From Parvibaculum sp. (lineage in GTDB: Bacteria; Pseudomonadota; Alphaproteobacteria; Parvibaculales; Parvibaculaceae), in NCBI GenBank assembly GCA_014359855.1, contig JACIYQ010000265.1, positions 1-5,543 of the forward strand: a DNA stretch of 5,543 bases, written 5' to 3'. Numbering within the stretch: position 1 is the first letter of the stretch; each line of letters starts with the position of its first letter. This document shows positions 1-5,543 of this stretch, piece after piece. The position numbers and the translations under genes were made by a program. The notes below the pieces were generated by a model. That model was not told where the DNA came from and did no database searches. It saw only the letters and a list, made by a program, of their open reading frames with translations.

Positions 1-108
1 ATTCTGGACCGCGTTGACGGATTGATCGCGGTGGTCCTCGGAGCCGCTCTGCTCAGTCTCGTTCACAATGCCGCCAACCCGGCGGCTGGAGTTCTGATTT
101 GGCCGTGA
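1..108 (+). CDS. cdsA: Phosphatidate cytidylyltransferase (CDP-diacylglycerol synthase), C-terminal fragment
   Basis: The window opens inside this gene: frame 1 reads 35 codons and then TGA at 106-108. The fragment begins Ile-Leu-Asp-Arg-Val-Asp-Gly-Leu, which matches the end of the CdsA family signature, where a conserved D-R-x-D follows a His-Gly-Gly segment. A hydrophobic stretch rich in Ile, Val, Leu and Ala follows and would be the last membrane helix, before a short tail ending Ile-Trp-Pro. CdsA is an integral inner-membrane enzyme that uses CTP and phosphatidic acid to make CDP-diacylglycerol, the precursor of all major phospholipids. The catalytic core lies left of the window and cannot be judged. 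The identification rests on the short signature plus the neighbouring dxr and rseP, a normal alphaproteobacterial arrangement. Its stop codon overlaps the start of dxr, so the two are probably translated in a coupled way. Confidence 0.88.
   Translation: MLDRVDGLIAVVLGAALLSLVHNAANPAAGVLIWP
88..91 (+). promoter_or_regulatory. Probable ribosome binding site of dxr
   Basis: GGAG lies inside the last codons of cdsA. It sits 7 bases before TTG at 99 and 13 bases before GTG at 105. The spacing favours TTG as the dxr start, while GTG would give the common four-base GTGA overlap with the cdsA stop. The two choices differ by only two residues. Confidence 0.5.
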
Positions 109-1322
109 CCCTCAACGTGCAGAACGACGAAACCGTCATCGAGGCGCCGTTCAATGACGTGAAAAAAGTGACGGTGTTGGGCTCTACAGGGTCTATAGGC
201 TGCTCGACCCTTGATCTCATTGCTCGCAACCGCGATAGGTTCGAGCTTGTCGCCTTGACCGCACACCGAAACGTAGCGGGCCTGGTGGAGCAGGCGCGAC
301 GGCTCAAGCCAAGCCTTGCCGTTATTGCGGACGAAAATCTGTATGCGACGCTGAAATCGGAACTCGCGGGAAGCGGGATCGAAGTGGCGGCAGGAGCGGA
401 AGCTGTCGTGGAAGCGGCGAAAAGGCCCTCCGACTGGGTGATGGCGGGGATCGTCGGTGCGGCCGGCCTCGCGCCGACGCTGGCCGCCGTTCGACGCGGT
501 GCCTGTGTTGCTCTGGCCAACAAGGAATGCCTTGTTTCCGCGGGTTCGCTCTTTCTGGCGGAGGTAGAGAAGGCAGGGGCAACGCTGCTCCCCGTCGATT
601 CCGAACATAACGCCATATTCCAGGTGCTCGACCAGAACAGGCTCGATGCTGTCGACAGGATTATCCTTACCGCCTCGGGGGGACCTTTTCGGACCTGGAC
701 CCTGAAGGCGATGGCGCAGGCAACGCCCGCCCAGGCCGTCGCTCATCCCCGCTGGGAAATGGGCGCGAAGATTTCGGTGGATTCCGCGACCCTGATGAAC
801 AAGGGGCTGGAGCTTATCGAGGCCCACTACCTCTTTCCCGTCGGAGAGGGGCGGCTCGACGTCATCATTCACCCGGAATCGATCATCCACAGCATGGTCG
901 GCTATGTGGACGGGTCGGTGCTTGCCCAGCTCGGCTCGCCGGATATGCGCACACCAATCGCGTATACGCTTGCTTGGCCGGAGAGAATGGTGACCCCCGC
1001 GACGCGGCTGGATCTCGCCCAGATTGCTCAGTTAACCTTTCAAAGCCCTGATATTGAAAGGTTTCCTGCGCTTGGCGTTGCTCGCGAATCCCTATGTGCG
1101 GGGTCAGGCGCGCCGACCGCGCTGAATGCTGCCAACGAGGTTGCGGTTGAGGCCTTTCTGGCCGGAAAGATAGGATTCCTCGATATCGTTGCGGTATCGC
1201 AATCGGTTCTGGAGATGGGCACGGGCGGGAGAGGTACACCGGCTGACCTTGAAACGGTTTACGAAATCGACCGAATTGCGCGGATTCGCGCAGAGGAATG
1301 GGTGCAAAATCACCTGCGGTGA
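99..1322 (+). CDS. dxr: 1-deoxy-D-xylulose 5-phosphate reductoisomerase (DXP reductoisomerase, IspC)
   Basis: This cytoplasmic enzyme converts 1-deoxy-D-xylulose 5-phosphate to 2-C-methyl-D-erythritol 4-phosphate with NADPH and a divalent metal, the committed step of the MEP isoprenoid pathway; it is the target of fosmidomycin. Reading from TTG at 99 gives 407 residues, close to the usual 385-400. Visible motifs in order are: the NADPH-binding loop GSTGSIG (28-34); NKE (141-143); the metal ligands in PVDSEHN (Asp167, Glu169); the substrate loop ASGGPF (192-197); the flap HPRWEMG (216-222, His216 and Trp219); and SVDSATLMNKGLELIEA with Ser229, Asn234, Lys235 and the third metal ligand Glu238. 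HPESIIHSMV and a C-terminal helical domain follow. All catalytic residues known from E. coli Dxr are present, so the enzyme should be active. About 23 residues precede the first strand, somewhat more than usual. There is no in-frame ATG near the start; TTG 99 (best spacing from GGAG) or GTG 105 are the candidates. It overlaps cdsA. Confidence 0.97.
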   Translation: MAVTLNVQNDETVIEAPFNDVKKVTVLGSTGSIGCSTLDLIARNRDRFELVALTAHRNVAGLVEQARRLKPSLAVIADENLYATLKSELAGSGIEVAAGAEAVVEAAKRPSDWVMAGIVGAAGLAPTLAAVRRGACVALANKECLVSAGSLFLAEVEKAGATLLPVDSEHNAIFQVLDQNRLDAVDRIILTASGGPFRTWTLKAMAQATPAQAVAHPRWEMGAKISVDSATLMNKGLELIEAHYLFPVGEGRLDVIIHPESIIHSMVGYVDGSVLAQLGSPDMRTPIAYTLAWPERMVTPATRLDLAQIAQLTFQSPDIERFPALGVARESLCAGSGAPTALNAANEVAVEAFLAGKIGFLDIVAVSQSVLEMGTGGRGTPADLETVYEIDRIARIRAEEWVQNHLR

Positions 1323-1391
1323 CGTAGGCTGTGAGCCGTTCGCGCCCAGGCAGCCGGGGTCGGCCGGGACGTACTGAAGACGGGGAAGAGG

Positions 1392-1415
1392 ACCGCGGCC
1401 CTGCGGGGCCACGGT
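1392..1415 (+). other. Stable RNA hairpin in the dxr-rseP gap
   Basis: GGCCC (1397-1401) pairs perfectly with GGGCC (1406-1410) around the tetraloop TGCG, which fits the C(UNCG)G class of extra-stable loops. After one C/A mismatch the stem continues with ACCG (1392-1395) against CGGT (1412-1415). No run of T follows, so it is not a typical intrinsic terminator. The 3' arm covers the first two bases of the GTG at 1414, which would otherwise be the farthest-upstream rseP start. It may be a processing or stability element, a control on rseP translation, or simply a product of GC-rich sequence. Confidence 0.55.
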
Positions 1416-1449
1416 GCCGCTTTATGTGTGGGATAACAGCTTGAACGCG

Positions 1450-2619
1450 ATGGATGTGCTAACGGGTATCGGCGGCTTTGGAGAATCGCTCTGGAGCTAT
1501 CTCATTCCCTTTCTGTTTGTCTTGACCATCGTGGTCTTCTTTCACGAACTCGGTCATTTCACCGTCGCGCGCCTGTGCGGTGTGAAGGTCGACGTTTTCT
1601 CCGTCGGATTCGGTAAGGAGATCTTCGGCTGGAACGACAAGCATGGCACGCGCTGGAAGCTTAGCTGGATACCCCTTGGCGGGTATGTGAAGTTCGCGGG
1701 CGACGAGAATGCTGCAAGTGTTCCGGACCGCGAGCGTCTGGCGCATATACCGTCGGACGAACGAGCGGGCCTTTTCTACTTCAAACCCCTGCCGCAACGG
1801 GCGGCGGTCGTCGCTGCGGGACCGGTGGCGAACTTCCTTCTGGCCATTCTCATTTTCGCCGGGATATTCACCTTTGTCGGACGGACGGTCGCGACTGCCG
1901 TGGTGGACGAGGTCAACCCGGACAGCGCGGCGGCGGAAGCTGGTTTCGTGCCTGGCGACCAGATTGTTGCAATCGACGGATCGCAGATATCGAGCTTCGA
2001 GGACATGCAGCGCTTCGTGTCGACGAGGGGAAGCAAGCAGCTCTCATTCGAGGTAATGCGAAACGGCGAGCGGGTCACGCTTCTCGCGACGCCCAGGGTC
2101 CAGGAAGTCACAGACCGGTTCGGCAACGTCCACAAGATTCCGATGTTGGGCATCGTAAGGAAGGTCGATAGCGCGAACGTTGAAGTCGTTCGCAGCGATC
2201 CCTTCACGGCTGTATGGCTCGGCGCAAAAGAGACCTGGTTCGTTACCGAACGGACCCTGAACTATATCGGGGGCATCTTTACCGGCACGCAGGACGCCGA
2301 TCAGTTGGGTGGCCCACTGCGGATAGCGCAAGTATCCGGGCAGGTTGCGACGATCGGATTTGCGGCCTTGATCAGCATGGTTGCGATGTTGTCGGTGAGT
2401 ATCGGGCTTCTGAACCTCTTCCCTGTACCGATGCTCGACGGCGGACATCTGCTGTACTACGCGGTCGAAGCTGTCCGGGGGCGGCCGCTGGGCGAGCAGG
2501 TGCAGGAATACGGTTTCAGGATCGGCCTTGCGCTGGTCATGATGTTGATGGTTTTCGCCACCTGGAATGATCTGGTTCACCTCCAGGTCTTTGCTTTTCT
2601 GAGTGGTTTGTTCAGTTAA
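1450..2619 (+). CDS. rseP: RseP/MmpA-family site-2 intramembrane zinc metalloprotease (M50)
   Basis: This inner-membrane protease cuts substrates within the bilayer after a first cut by another protease. Family substrates include RseA (releasing sigma-E) in E. coli and PodJ (cut by MmpA) in Caulobacter. From ATG 1450 it has 389 residues. Helix 1 (about 17-31) runs into the zinc motif HELGH (32-36; His32, Glu33, His36), followed by an FSVGFG segment. Helix 2 holds the conserved GPVAN (124-128). One PDZ domain spans about 148-218, then come helix 3 (about 301-324), the third zinc ligand in LDGGH (329-333, Asp330) and a last helix (about 358-375). E. coli RseP has two PDZ domains and about 450 residues; one PDZ is typical of shorter alphaproteobacterial forms. 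Other in-frame starts are GTG 1414 (401 residues, buried in a hairpin), GTG 1426 and TTG 1441 (GGGA seven bases upstream). ATG 1450 gives a normal distance to HELGH but lacks a clear ribosome site. The actual substrate here is unknown. Confidence 0.95.
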   Translation: MDVLTGIGGFGESLWSYLIPFLFVLTIVVFFHELGHFTVARLCGVKVDVFSVGFGKEIFGWNDKHGTRWKLSWIPLGGYVKFAGDENAASVPDRERLAHIPSDERAGLFYFKPLPQRAAVVAAGPVANFLLAILIFAGIFTFVGRTVATAVVDEVNPDSAAAEAGFVPGDQIVAIDGSQISSFEDMQRFVSTRGSKQLSFEVMRNGERVTLLATPRVQEVTDRFGNVHKIPMLGIVRKVDSANVEVVRSDPFTAVWLGAKETWFVTERTLNYIGGIFTGTQDADQLGGPLRIAQVSGQVATIGFAALISMVAMLSVSIGLLNLFPVPMLDGGHLLYYAVEAVRGRPLGEQVQEYGFRIGLALVMMLMVFATWNDLVHLQVFAFLSGLFS

Positions 2620-2710
2620 TCGCCGGATGCGGGAAATCCCTGCAACGGTATCGGATAGTCCGCGCGGCCGAAGTATACGGGCGGTGCGGCGTGAGAGATT
2701 AGGGGACGGA
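2620..2710 (+). other. rseP-bamA intergenic leader
   Basis: This 91-base gap separates rseP from the chosen bamA start. It has no T-tract terminator and no convincing sigma-70, sigma-E-like or heat-shock promoter that I could match by eye. It does hold small symmetric sequences: GGG-AAAT-CCC at 2631-2640 flanked by GC on each side with one bulged T, an inverted repeat TATC-G-GATA at 2649-2657, and the palindrome CCGCGCGG at 2660-2667. None is strong enough to name as an operator. Read-through from rseP is the simplest view. Confidence 0.4.
2701..2706 (+). promoter_or_regulatory. Ribosome binding site of bamA
   Basis: The purine-rich AGGGGA lies about 4-5 bases before ATG 2711. It is the best ribosome-site match near any in-frame candidate start and is the main reason for choosing 2711 over GTG 2603, ATG 2627 and ATG 2756. 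Confidence 0.6.
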
Positions 2711-5056
2711 ATGGGGCACTTGGCCGCTTGTTTGACAGCAGCGAAACGCATTGGGATGGTTTCGCGGGCATTCGTTCTCGCTTGGGGGCTTGCCATGATC
2801 TGCGTCGGCAGCATTGGCGTTGCCACCCGCGCCGAGGCCGCCGAAGGTCAACTTGTCGTCACCGAGGTTGAGGTCAGTGGCAACCAGCGTATCGAAGCCG
2901 AGACGGTGCGGTCCTATACGCTGATCAAACCGGGTGCTATCTATAGCCCCGAGCTCGCCGACCAATCCTTGAAACAGCTGTTCGGCACGGGCCTCTTTGC
3001 CGACATTACGATGCGCCTTGAGGGGACGAAGCTCATTGTCTCGGTGGTGGAAAATCCGATCATCAATCGTGTCGCCTTTGAGGGCAATAGCGCGATCAAG
3101 GAAGAGGATCTCCAGAAGGAAGTTCAGCTGCAGCCGCGCGTTATTTATACGCGCGCCAAGGTTCAATCCGACGTAACCCGGATGATCGAACTCTATCGGC
3201 GTGGCGGGCGGTTCTCGGCGACGATCGAGCCGAAGGTTATTCAGCTTCCGCAGAACCGCGTCGACCTCGTTTACGAGATCAATGAGGGACCGAAAACGAA
3301 GATCGCGTCGATCAACTTCATCGGCAACAAGGAGTTCAGCGACGGCGCGCTGCGCGAAGTGATTTCTACGAGTGAGTCCGCCTGGTGGAAGTTCCTGTCG
3401 TCTTCCGATAGCTACGATCCGGACCGCCTGACCTATGACCGGGAATTGCTGCGCCGTTACTATCTGCAGCGCGGATATGCTGACTTCCGCGTCGTGTCTG
3501 CCGTTGCGGATTTGAGCCGTGACGACGCGGCCTTCCACATCACCTTCACGGTGGACGAAGGGGAAATTTATCATTTCGGCGACATCGCTGTCGCCACCGA
3601 CCTCGACAAGCTCAACCAGGAAGAACTTGAAGCATTGCTGCTGCCTGTGACTGGTGAGGTTTATGACGCCGGTCTCATCGACAAAACGATCGACCAACTG
3701 ACATACGCCGCGGGTACGCAAGGTTACGCATTTGCTGAAGTTCGCCCGCGCGTCAAGCGCCGTCAGGACGAGCGTGTGATCGATTTGACGTTCCAGATCG
3801 CCGAGGGACCGCGCGTTTACGTCGAACGTATCGATATCACGGGTAATTCCCGTACGCTGGACAAGGTGATCCGCCGCCAGATGCAGATGTCGGAAGGCGA
3901 TGCGTTCAACAAGGTGCTCCTCGACAAGTCGGAGAAGAACATCCGTGCGTTGCAGTATTTCGGCAAGGTCGAAATCACGCAGAACCCGGGCTCGGCGCCG
4001 GACAAGACGATCATCGGTGTGGACGTCCAGGAACAGTCTACCGGTTCGCTGTCGCTGAGCGCCGGTTTCTCGACGCTGGATAACGCGGTCGCCGGTATCC
4101 AGCTTTCGGAACGGAACTTCCTTGGGCGCGGTCTGCAACTCAGCACATCGCTCTCGATTTCGGCGCGCCGGCAGTTGATCGAATTCCACTACACTGACCC
4201 GTATTTCCTGGACCGGGATCTTGTTGGCGGTATCGATTTGTTCGGCAGTGAAACGGACTATCAGGACGAGTCGTCGTTCAACTCGCGTTCGCAGGGGTTC
4301 GGTTTCCGCTTCGGTTTTCCGCTTTCCGAAAAGAGCCGGCTCCTGACGCGTTATCAATTCCGCTTTGATGAAATTTTTGACGTCCATCCAAACGCTTCGC
4401 TTGCCGTCAAAGCTGCTGAAGGACAGGAATATCGGTCGATCATCGGCTACGATTTCTACTACGACAACAGGAACGACCCCGTCGAGCCCACCGGGGGCTG
4501 GGACTTCCTCTTCACCCAGAACTTCGCGGGACTGGGGGGGACTGTGCGGTTTATCTCCAATGAGGTTCTGGCACGGTATTACTTCCCGCTGTCCGACGAC
4601 TTCCTCACAAGCTGGCGTCTTGATGGCGGATATATTCAGAAGCTGGACGATGAAATTCCGCTGAATGATCACTTCTTCAAGGGTGGCAACACGATCCGCG
4701 GTTTTGCAGGGGGTGGCGTCGGCCCACGCGACGTGTCGTCGCCGAACAAGGACGCCGTGGGTGCGTTGGCATACATCTTCGGTACGACGGAGCTGTCCTT
4801 CCCAAACGGCCTGCCTGAAGCCTTGGGCATCAAGACATCGGTCTTTGCGGACGGCGGTTACATCGGCCTCTCGGACTACGACAGGGCGCTCTATCCCGGC
4901 ATCGTCGACGATTTCGCGCCGCGCGCGTCGGTCGGTCTGAGCCTCTACTGGCAGTCGCCCTTTGGCCCCATTCGCCTGGACTTCGCGCAGGTAGTGCTGG
5001 ATGAGCCTTATGACGAGAAGGAAGCCTTCCGGTTCAGTGCCGGCACATCGTTCTAA
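2711..5056 (+). CDS. bamA: Outer membrane protein assembly factor BamA (Omp85 family)
   Basis: BamA is the essential core of the BAM complex: its periplasmic POTRA domains receive unfolded outer-membrane proteins and its 16-stranded barrel inserts them. From ATG 2711 it has 781 residues, a normal length. A signal peptide with basic residues (Lys, Arg) then a hydrophobic core ends near RAEAA, with cleavage at about 43-44. Five POTRA domains follow at roughly 48-116, 117-196, 197-284, 285-368 and 369-442, several with the family's VxxxGN-type opening (e.g. VEVSGN, VAFEGN, INFIGN, IDITGN). The barrel fills 443-781. It contains ERNFLGRG, DNRNDPVEPTGGW, the lid-loop motif IRGF (662-665, the family's VRGF/Y) followed by GGGVGPRD, and a C-terminal beta-signal FRFSAGTSF ending in Phe. 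No domain is missing. The frame is open back to GTG 2603, but that start would overlap rseP and bury the signal peptide 50 residues in. ATG 2756 would give a shorter signal peptide and remains possible. Lying between rseP and skp is the usual setting. Confidence 0.97.
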   Translation: MGHLAACLTAAKRIGMVSRAFVLAWGLAMICVGSIGVATRAEAAEGQLVVTEVEVSGNQRIEAETVRSYTLIKPGAIYSPELADQSLKQLFGTGLFADITMRLEGTKLIVSVVENPIINRVAFEGNSAIKEEDLQKEVQLQPRVIYTRAKVQSDVTRMIELYRRGGRFSATIEPKVIQLPQNRVDLVYEINEGPKTKIASINFIGNKEFSDGALREVISTSESAWWKFLSSSDSYDPDRLTYDRELLRRYYLQRGYADFRVVSAVADLSRDDAAFHITFTVDEGEIYHFGDIAVATDLDKLNQEELEALLLPVTGEVYDAGLIDKTIDQLTYAAGTQGYAFAEVRPRVKRRQDERVIDLTFQIAEGPRVYVERIDITGNSRTLDKVIRRQMQMSEGDAFNKVLLDKSEKNIRALQYFGKVEITQNPGSAPDKTIIGVDVQEQSTGSLSLSAGFSTLDNAVAGIQLSERNFLGRGLQLSTSLSISARRQLIEFHYTDPYFLDRDLVGGIDLFGSETDYQDESSFNSRSQGFGFRFGFPLSEKSRLLTRYQFRFDEIFDVHPNASLAVKAAEGQEYRSIIGYDFYYDNRNDPVEPTGGWDFLFTQNFAGLGGTVRFISNEVLARYYFPLSDDFLTSWRLDGGYIQKLDDEIPLNDHFFKGGNTIRGFAGGGVGPRDVSSPNKDAVGALAYIFGTTELSFPNGLPEALGIKTSVFADGGYIGLSDYDRALYPGIVDDFAPRASVGLSLYWQSPFGPIRLDFAQVVLDEPYDEKEAFRFSAGTSF

Positions 5057-5057
5057 A

Positions 5058-5078
5058 TCGCCGTTCGGGGGATGGCGA
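5058..5078 (+). other. Weak inverted repeat after bamA
   Basis: TCGCC (5058-5062) can pair with GGCGA (5074-5078) around an 11-base loop, starting two bases after the bamA stop. There is no T tract, so it is not an intrinsic terminator. With only five base pairs it could be chance; at most it might trim or stabilise the 3' end of the bamA message. Confidence 0.25.
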
Positions 5079-5093
5079 AGAAACCAGAAGATC

Positions 5094-5100
5094 AGAGGGA
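5094..5100 (+). promoter_or_regulatory. Ribosome binding site of skp
   Basis: AGAGGGA lies nine bases before ATG 5110 in the short bamA-skp gap. It supports the chosen start, which also opens directly into a good signal peptide. Confidence 0.6.
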
Positions 5101-5109
5101 CGTTCGGAA

Positions 5110-5543
5110 ATGCAGTACAAGTCGAGTTTCAAGCGTATCGCCGTGGCTTTCGGCCTGGCCTTGGGGGCATGGCTGCCCATGTCGGCCGCACCCGCTTTCG
5201 CGGCGGGGCCGGCAGTCGTTCTGATCGTCAATACAGAAGCTGTGTTCGCTCAGTCGAAAGTTGGACAGAACATTCGCAGTCAGTTCGAGGAGCAGGCAAA
5301 AAAGCTCCGGGCCGAAGGCAAGAAGACGGAGGACGCACTCCAGGCCGACGCGAAGAAGATTTCGGATGAGCGGGCGCTGCTCTCGCAGGAAGACCTGCAG
5401 AAAAAGGTGCAGGCCTGGCAGAAGCGCGAAGCCGAATTCCAGCAGTCCATGCAGCAGAAGAGCCAGTCTCTCCAGCTCGGATTGCAGCGAGCTAACAGCA
5501 AGGTAGAAGCCGCGCTTCGGCCGATTTTCGCTGAAGTTCTCAA
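5110..5543 (+). CDS. skp: Skp/OmpH-family periplasmic chaperone, truncated by the window end
   Basis: Skp binds unfolded outer-membrane proteins as they leave the Sec channel and carries them through the periplasm to BamA; the E. coli protein is a trimer with coiled-coil tentacles. The frame is open from ATG 5110 to the last base, giving 144 complete residues. A signal peptide has Lys and Arg at the start, a hydrophobic core at about 10-27, and probable cleavage after AFA (residue 31). The first mature strand, VVLIVNTEAVFAQSKVGQ (36-53), matches the OmpH opening in which a short beta strand leads to VN followed by a small helix. From about 53 on the sequence is helical and rich in Gln, Lys, Glu and Ala with heptad-like spacing, as expected for the tentacles. 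The end of the second tentacle helix and the final strand lie outside the window, so length and C terminus cannot be checked. It starts 53 bases after bamA, the standard order, so co-transcription is likely. Confidence 0.93.
   Translation, partial: MQYKSSFKRIAVAFGLALGAWLPMSAAPAFAAGPAVVLIVNTEAVFAQSKVGQNIRSQFEEQAKKLRAEGKKTEDALQADAKKISDERALLSQEDLQKKVQAWQKREAEFQQSMQQKSQSLQLGLQRANSKVEAALRPIFAEVL

Noticed and set aside
63..890. A 275-codon minus-strand open frame opposite dxr
   Set aside because: It is also in register with the sense codons and is explained by the same rarity of TTA, CTA and TCA. The sense strand has every Dxr catalytic motif.
1189..1377. A 62-codon plus-strand open frame across the end of dxr
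   Set aside because: It lies almost entirely within dxr in another frame, is Arg-rich as out-of-frame GC-rich reading tends to be, and has no recognisable feature.
1353..1415. A rho-independent terminator between dxr and rseP
   Set aside because: The hairpins here (GCCG/CGGC at 1353-1364 and the stronger one at 1392-1415) are not followed by a T tract.
1414..1449. A 12-residue N-terminal extension of RseP from GTG 1414
   Set aside because: GTG 1414 lies in the 3' arm of a stable hairpin and lacks a good ribosome site. The extra residues would push HELGH farther from the N terminus than is usual. Not fully excluded.
2631..2657. A sigma-E-type promoter before bamA (GGAAA-like box then TCGGA)
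   Set aside because: The spacing between the two boxes is about 12 bases, shorter than the 15-16 expected, and the upstream box is a poor match.
2603..2710. An N-terminal extension of BamA from GTG 2603
   Set aside because: It would overlap the rseP end, has no good ribosome site, and would place about 50 extra residues ahead of the signal peptide core. ATG 2711 has AGGGGA just upstream.
2044..2826. A 260-codon minus-strand open frame across the end of rseP and start of bamA
   Set aside because: It is in register with rseP and shows no family motif; it crosses two well-supported genes on the other strand.
2699..4672. A 657-codon open frame on the minus strand opposite bamA
   Set aside because: It is in register with the bamA codons, so its stops would need sense TTA, CTA or TCA codons, which are rare in GC-rich genes. 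The translation is rich in Arg, Asp, Val and Leu with no recognisable domain, while the sense strand encodes a complete BamA.

Overview
The window is a stretch of an ordinary, well-conserved cell-envelope gene cluster from a GC-rich Gram-negative bacterium, most likely an alphaproteobacterium. The evidence is the gene order cdsA-dxr-rseP-bamA-skp, with dxr lying between cdsA and rseP; in E. coli dxr lies upstream of uppS/ispU. Further support comes from the single-PDZ form of the RseP/MmpA protease and from the BamA sequence, including a Trp-Trp-Lys-Phe-Leu stretch in its third POTRA domain. The genus cannot be assigned from the sequence alone.

Layout: all five genes are on the + strand. Positions 1-108 hold the last 35 codons of cdsA (CDP-diacylglycerol synthase). 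dxr (99-1322, DXP reductoisomerase) overlaps the end of cdsA. A 127-base gap containing a strong C(TGCG)G hairpin precedes rseP (1450-2619, site-2 intramembrane metalloprotease). A 91-base gap leads to bamA (2711-5056, complete five-POTRA outer-membrane assembly barrel). A 53-base gap leads to skp/ompH (5110 to the window end, periplasmic chaperone), which is cut off after about 144 codons. No intrinsic terminator is visible between any of the genes, so co-transcription is likely. No tRNA, rRNA, CRISPR array, insertion sequence or convincing promoter was seen.

How the genes fit together: CdsA makes CDP-diacylglycerol for phospholipids. Dxr commits carbon to the MEP isoprenoid pathway, which feeds undecaprenyl phosphate, the lipid carrier for the wall and envelope. 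RseP cleaves membrane proteins within the bilayer. BamA inserts outer-membrane proteins, and Skp escorts those proteins across the periplasm to BamA. In related genomes the cluster usually continues with lpxD-fabZ-lpxA, which would lie past the right end.

I found no sign of a new biological system. The points worth a second look are modest: a non-ATG start for dxr, a stable hairpin that covers an alternative rseP start, and small symmetric sequences in the gaps before bamA and skp.
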